Source: Acanthamoeba lenticulata
Lineage: Eukaryota > Discosea > Longamoebia > Acanthamoebidae
Length of the DNA stretch: 13,257 nt
Reading direction: 5' to 3'
Assembly (NCBI GenBank): GCA_002179805.1
Contig: NAVB01000614.1
Coordinates: forward strand, 1-13,257
In this document: positions 9,428 through 13,257 of the stretch, piece after piece
Position numbering within the stretch: position 1 is the first letter of the stretch
Layout of the letters: each line of letters opens with the position of its first letter
The notes under the pieces: model-generated
The model's input: the letters and a program-made list of their open reading frames with translations, nothing else
Told to the model about the DNA's origin: nothing
Databases searched by the model: none
Program-made: the position numbers and the translations under genes

Positions 9428-11117
9428 TCACGGCTTGGGGTCTTCGAAGGAAACGTTGTCGGACCGCACAAATTCTGTCTCGCCGACTCGCCGCACAAGA
9501 GCGACGGAGTCACCGCGAAAGAAGCCCTCGCTGGCCCACGCGACCATCTGCGCCGTCGTGTAGGGGCCGTAGAGCTCGCTCTCTTCGGTGTGCTTGTACT
9601 CCCACAAGGAGCCATCGTCCTCAGCCGTCGTCTTCTCGCTCTTCGCCCCACCGCCTGCTCGCATCCTGTGGGCGTCCCGTAGCGGTTAGCTGTAAACGCC
9701 TGAGACTGAAGACAACAAGGCGTGGGCTGCCGTACCCAGAGCTGCTGCTACTGCTGCTGCTTGAATCCAAGAGGCTCTGGTGAGGCTGGTCGTCATGAGA
9801 GTCGAGCAGAGTGGAGAGCACGCGTTCGCGAGTGTAGTCGTAGACGTTGACCCAGCCCTCGTCGAACAGCTTGCTAGCGGCATCGGTGAGCAGATCGAGC
9901 TTGCGCTTACTCTCAGCTAGGTGCTCAGCCGCCTTCTGTCGTGTAGCATCGTCCGCCGAGCCTGCAGCAGCCGCCTTGCCACGAGCCTTGCCCTTGCCCT
10001 TGCCCTGTTGGGTGGTCGCAGTCAGTGAGCACCACATCGTCACCCTGATGGCGGAGGGAAGAAGAACGGTACCTCAGCTGCGCGGGCAAGCTTGATGGTC
10101 TTGCCCAGCCTCTGGATGGCCTGCTGGAGCGTTTCCTCGGGCAGAAGCACCTCGCATACCTTCCGCTTCAGGTCAAGCAAGTCGATCGGTGCCTGAGCAC
10201 GCAGATGCGGAGCAAGAGAGGCGAGAGAATCCCACGATGAACAGGTATTAGGAGGAAGGAGAGCGAGAGAGAGAGAGAGAGAGAGCGAGAGTACCTCTTC
10301 CTTGGGACTCGCAACGACTGGCTCGCGCGAAGGCACCGCACGAGTGGTAGCTAGCGTTTCGGCATCACGAAGCCATGCATCGGCCTGCAGGGCGTCAGCC
10401 TGATGCTCCTTGGCCAGATGGGACATTTCGTCGCCTACATCGTCGTCCTCCCCGTCCCTGAACCGTCCACACAGCACGCCATTCGGAATCAAAGGCTGCT
10501 CAACCTGGTGGAGGGGCAAGAGAGAAGGAAACGTACTTGTCTCTTCGCGTGAAGACAAAGTTGCCCGTAGCGTCAAAATAGCCCATCTCGAGGTCTTCTG
10601 ACAGGTTGAAGGGCTCGATAGGAACCTCTTTGCCTCCGAGCGTGTAGCCGGCCCCTTCCCTCAGCTCGTCGGCCAAGGATGCCTCTCCACGGGCCTCTTC
10701 CTCCCCTTCAACGCCTTCTTGGTCTTCGCCACGGCGACCAGCAGCGTTCGAGGCGATGTGGCTGTAATCCAGCCGCCCAAATTCAGAGTCTTCCTTGAAG
10801 GTTTGTTGGAATCGGCTAGAAGCCTTCCGTGCTGCTCTCTTGTCTTCCTCCTCACTTTCGCGTTGCCTCTCGAGTGCCATGGCTCTCTCTTCATCGCCAA
10901 GTTCATCCCCTTCGCCAGCCATTGTGCCTGTGGATTCGTCTCCATCGTCTTTTTCTTTGCCTTTCGCTCTGCGAGATCTTGGTGCAGCAGCGTGTTCAGC
11001 ACCCGCGTCTTCTGTGCGCGCCCGCTTTGCCGGTTGATCTTTAGCTAGTTCTGAGCCTTGTTCGGCATCCCCGTTGTCCGCCTTACGCTTGCCGGTCTGT
11101 CTTTCTTCGTCCTCCAT
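9428..11117 (-). CDS. CD2BP2: GYF-domain U5 snRNP protein, CD2BP2/Lin1 type
   Basis: Predicted 456-aa nuclear protein. Exons 11117-10537, 10457-10295, 10192-10073, 10004-9736, 9665-9428 (TGA); phases close. CD2BP2/Lin1/U5-52K binds the U5 snRNP through its body and proline-rich ligands through its GYF domain. Residues 1-165 are charged and disordered. The family block [21 protein letters not shown] (166-186) matches human ITPFNLQEEMEEGHFDADGN as I recall it; [15 protein letters not shown] lies in exon 3 and VYDYTRERV in exon 4. The C-terminal GYF domain shows WEYK (399-402), GPY (411-413), M418, W421 and GFF (425-427), so both motif aromatics are conservatively swapped from GPF and GYF. It is longer than the human protein (341 aa), mainly through the N-terminus and a Ser run near the end of exon 4. 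The start was chosen at the ATG after a likely 5'-UTR acceptor. Confidence 0.92.
10261..10290. repeat. GA repeat in GYF gene intron 2
   Basis: GAGA-rich tract within the intron at 10193-10294. On the coding strand it is a CTCTCT run that begins almost directly after the GTAC donor, rather than at the acceptor where a pyrimidine tract would be expected. Confidence 0.75.
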
Positions 11118-11132
11118 CACAAAAACAATGCC

Positions 11133-11277
11133 CTGCGTCAGGGCAGCGAGAAAAAAAAGGCCCTTAAAAAAGAGCAGAACGTTCACGCCCTTGTTGCAAC
11201 TTTTTACACGCACGCTCTCCCACACGCTGAACTGTACATCGGGCCCGTTCTACAGCACTTGTAGAAAGGCGCCTTAC
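11133..11277 (-). other. Possible 5'-UTR intron of the GYF gene
   Basis: On the minus strand AAAG|GTAAGG (donor at 11277-11276) and a T-rich tract ending GACGCAG (acceptor at 11133) bracket 145 nt of the gap between the 14-3-3 stop and the GYF start codon. Removing it leaves 15 nt before the GYF ATG. Both borders are good matches to consensus, but there is no protein evidence, so this is a suggestion. The same donor could alternatively serve a longer 3' end of the upstream gene. Confidence 0.4.
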
Positions 11278-11321
11278 CTTTAGGATGACTGCCGCCAGAC
11301 GTCAACACTGCAAGAGGCAAC

Positions 11322-12787
11322 CTACACTTGAGAGCCACCTGTGACAGAGGGGAGGCGGGACGGTGAGGAAGAGGGTTGTGTGTAAACTGGCCTCACCAGG
11401 ACTGGCGTGGAGCGAGTACAATTGGTGCGGCCCTTGCGCTGGACAGGGCACGTGGCACCTGATCGAAATGTGAGGCAGTCACGGAGCGCTTGCATTGTGC
11501 GGCTGCTGTTCTTGTAGGAGTCCTCGTCCAGCATGTCCAGCTCAGCAATGGCGTCGTCGAAGGCCTCCTTGGCCAGTGCACAGGCTCTGAAGAAGAAGAA
11601 GATCGAAACAGAGACGAAACAAACAAGACGACGGCAACATATGCAGCATGTTCAACGTCTGCTGAGGCGCTCGCGAAAGGGGCCGAGGTGCGCACCTCTC
11701 GGGCTGCTTGAGGATCTCGTATTGAAAGACAGAGAAGTTAAGAGCGAGACCCAGACGGATGGGGTGGGCTGGCGGCAGCTCGAGGATGGCAATGTCCGAC
11801 GCCTGATTGAAGTACTTGAGCGCGTTGTTGATGGCCGCCTTTCGCTCGCCTTCGGGCCCGAACTCGGCCAAATAGCGGTAGTGGTCACCCTTCCTGCACC
11901 GACCAATACCAACTTGATCAACCAACTGTCATTATCACCGTGCGCTGGGCCAAGGTCATCGATACATCTTGAAGAAGAAGACACGAGCTTCGGCAGAGAC
12001 GGTGTGCGGGATCACGTAGGCATCGAGAACGGCCAATAGGTCGCGGCACACGGCGCAGATCTCGGACTCGAGTGCACGTCGATACTTGACGATGTGGCCC
12101 ACGAAGGCATCACTTCGGTGGATGGAAGCGCGCTTCTCCTCCTCGCACTTGACAATCAGCTCCCACGAGTCGCGCTTGTTGCCGATCTGGTACTTGTACG
12201 CCCGCCACAGCAGGCTGCGCTCCTCAACGGTGAGCTCCACCCCCAGCATCGCCACGTTCTTGATGGCCGTCACCATTTCTGGGCCACAGCAGTGGTCAGC
12301 CAGGCAAGTGCCTCACCGCCCACCAAGGAGGGAGAGGTTTACCAGAGTAGCGCTTGGCCTTCTCGGCAAGTTTGGCAAAGAAAACCTCCTGGTGGCGTCG
12401 GATGTGCACGATCAGGCGAGGATCGGTGACGATGAGATTCCATTTTCTACACACGAGCCGCAAGTTTTGCCAGTCGCCCCACCAGGCACTTTGATCTTTG
12501 GTGTTCTTGCTTCGTCGCTTCTTCTTGCTGTGATCATTCCTGCTACTTCCATCTCCACGCGCTGGCCACACGCTTGTCCTCGATTTAGGTGGGGAAGGGA
12601 GCAAGAAGCGCCGTGGCGATGTGGATGTAGAGGATGGAAAGGGCAGAACTGAAGGTGCCAACGTTGTTTGGGAGAGAGGCAACAGGTTGTGCAAACTTCC
12701 GTTTGCAGTGAACCTTAGAAAAGGGTTAACCTCAGGGATGAGGAACTTCATCAAGTAGGCAATGAGTTCAGAGGGAAGGTCCTCCAT
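11322..12787 (-). CDS. F-box::14-3-3 fusion protein
   Basis: Predicted 366 aa. Exons 12787-12343, 12278-11966, 11893-11696, 11586-11459, 11338-11322 (TAG); phases close. Residues 4-19 ([16 protein letters not shown]) are F-box helix 1 and 105-125 ([12 protein letters not shown]...DPRL) its second half; about 85 low-complexity residues with a basic KKKRR patch lie between. 14-3-3 starts at about 129 in the same exon: [44 protein letters not shown] (254-264), [14 protein letters not shown] (296-309), [13 protein letters not shown]. Pocket residues of 14-3-3 zeta (K49, R56, R127, Y128, N173) align with K177, R184, R259, Y260, N305. F-boxes bind Skp1 in SCF ubiquitin ligases, and 14-3-3 binds phosphoserine/threonine peptides, so a phospho-substrate receptor is inferred. 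The C-terminus is odd: LTFR replaces LTLW, and the usual acidic tail is missing. No in-frame Met separates the two domains. Alternatives: an in-frame intron inside the F-box, or a separate 14-3-3 transcript using CAG at 12391-12389 as acceptor. Confidence 0.85.
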
Positions 12788-12894
12788 CTGTTCGACAATC
12801 ACTCGACCTGTCCGCAGATATTTACCGCAATGAGAAAGAAGAGAAATCAAGAAAAAATAGTATTCTGGTTGGCTGCATCTTTTTCCAAGGCAAG
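12788..12894. promoter_or_regulatory. 107-bp divergent promoter
   Basis: The F-box::14-3-3 ATG (12787, minus) and the next ATG (12895, plus) are 107 bp apart and face outward, so the two genes must share or overlap their control region. It is more A-rich than its surroundings (for example AAGAAAAAATAG near 12850) and contains CAGCCAAC on the minus strand (12868-12875). No element is identified with confidence. Confidence 0.5.
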
Positions 12895-13196
12895 ATGAAG
12901 CGGTCCGCAAGCCAGAAGATGAAGTCTCAAACAGCGACCACGCAGACAGAGACCACAAGAAATTTTGAAGCAGAGGCAAGGCGCTACATCGAAGGCGTAG
13001 CGGCCTTGCTCATCGCAGACTCTCGGGCTGGTCCGCTACTTGCCGGAGGCGGCAATGAAGATGGACCAGAGGAGCGAGTTGCGGAAGTTCTTCATTCTCT
13101 CCTTGCTGATCGCGATGCCTGGCCCAACAATGCGAGAGCACTCCGTGAATACATAATCTCGGACCTGGACAATCTCACCACTGTCCTCATCTCCAA
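12895..13196 (+). CDS. First exon of an unrecognised protein, cut by the window end
   Basis: ATG at 12895 opens 100 codons plus two bases up to a good donor (TCCAA|GTACGG at 13197), the splice form seen throughout this window. Without splicing the frame stops soon after, at 13231-13233, following a T-rich stretch unlike coding sequence, so an intron is likely and the gene probably continues beyond 13257. The N-terminus is polar and basic (MKRSASQKMKSQ, then Thr-rich). It is followed by likely helices (ARRYIEGVAALLIAD; ERVAEVLHSLLADRDAW; ALREYIISDLDNLTTVLISK). I do not recognise the family. No signal peptide or membrane span is visible. Confidence 0.55.
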
Positions 13197-13257
13197 GTAC
13201 GGCCTCTATCTTTTTTTCGCGTTTCTGAATTGAGATGAGATTTAATTCTGAATTCGT

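Noticed and set aside
11118..11225. N-terminal extension of the GYF protein upstream of MEDEERQ, with a hydrophobic stretch
   Set aside because: It passes through a T-rich tract and a CAG acceptor that look like the end of a 5'-UTR intron, and a hydrophobic leader would not suit a nuclear splicing protein.
1..13257. Prokaryotic defence island, CRISPR, mobile element or viral insertion
   Set aside because: Every sizeable gene is a spliced eukaryotic family. No direct-repeat arrays with spacers, integrases, transposases or viral core genes were found.

Overview
The window looks like nuclear DNA of a free-living amoebozoan, most likely an Acanthamoeba-type genome. This is inferred from GC-rich exons, short and frequent spliceosomal introns (30 placed by reading frame plus homology), a recurrent GTACG-like 5' splice site, very short intergenic distances, and microsatellites confined mostly to introns. 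I find no prokaryotic operon, CRISPR array, tRNA, rRNA or transposon.

Layout. (1) 155-2805, minus: a 13-exon, type II membrane-anchored calcium-activated nucleotidase (apyrase, CANT1 type). Bases 1-100 lie beyond its tandem AATAAA signal and show nothing I can assign. (2) 2806-3251: divergent promoter region with a near-perfect 13-bp inverted repeat. (3) 3252-5226, plus: a 5-exon VTT/DedA-type multi-pass membrane protein resembling TMEM64. (4) 5227-5903: convergent 3' gap. (5) 5904-9297, minus: a 7-exon HID1 orthologue. (6) 9428-11117, minus: a 5-exon GYF-domain splicing-factor protein (CD2BP2/Lin1 type), ending only 130 bp upstream of the HID1 start codon. (7) 11322-12787, minus: a 5-exon gene whose first exon runs without a break from an F-box into the first helix of a complete 14-3-3 domain. 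(8) 12895-end, plus: first exon of an unrecognised gene divergent from the F-box/14-3-3 gene, cut by the window edge.

The main novelty is the F-box::14-3-3 fusion. In ordinary SCF ubiquitin ligases an F-box protein uses WD40 or LRR repeats to bind phosphorylated substrates. Here the substrate-side module would be a 14-3-3 phosphopeptide-binding fold with its basic pocket intact. That suggests a phosphoserine-directed ubiquitin ligase receptor built from two familiar parts. The role is inferred; the domain junction is read directly from the sequence.

Functionally, three genes belong to the endomembrane system (CANT1: ER/Golgi nucleoside diphosphate hydrolysis; VTT protein: ER/Golgi membrane; HID1: trans-Golgi secretory sorting). 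The others are nuclear/spliceosomal (GYF) and signalling/degradation (F-box::14-3-3). They are independent transcription units, not an operon. All exon coordinates were worked out by hand from frame continuity, GT/GC-AG borders and recalled family motifs, and need transcript confirmation.
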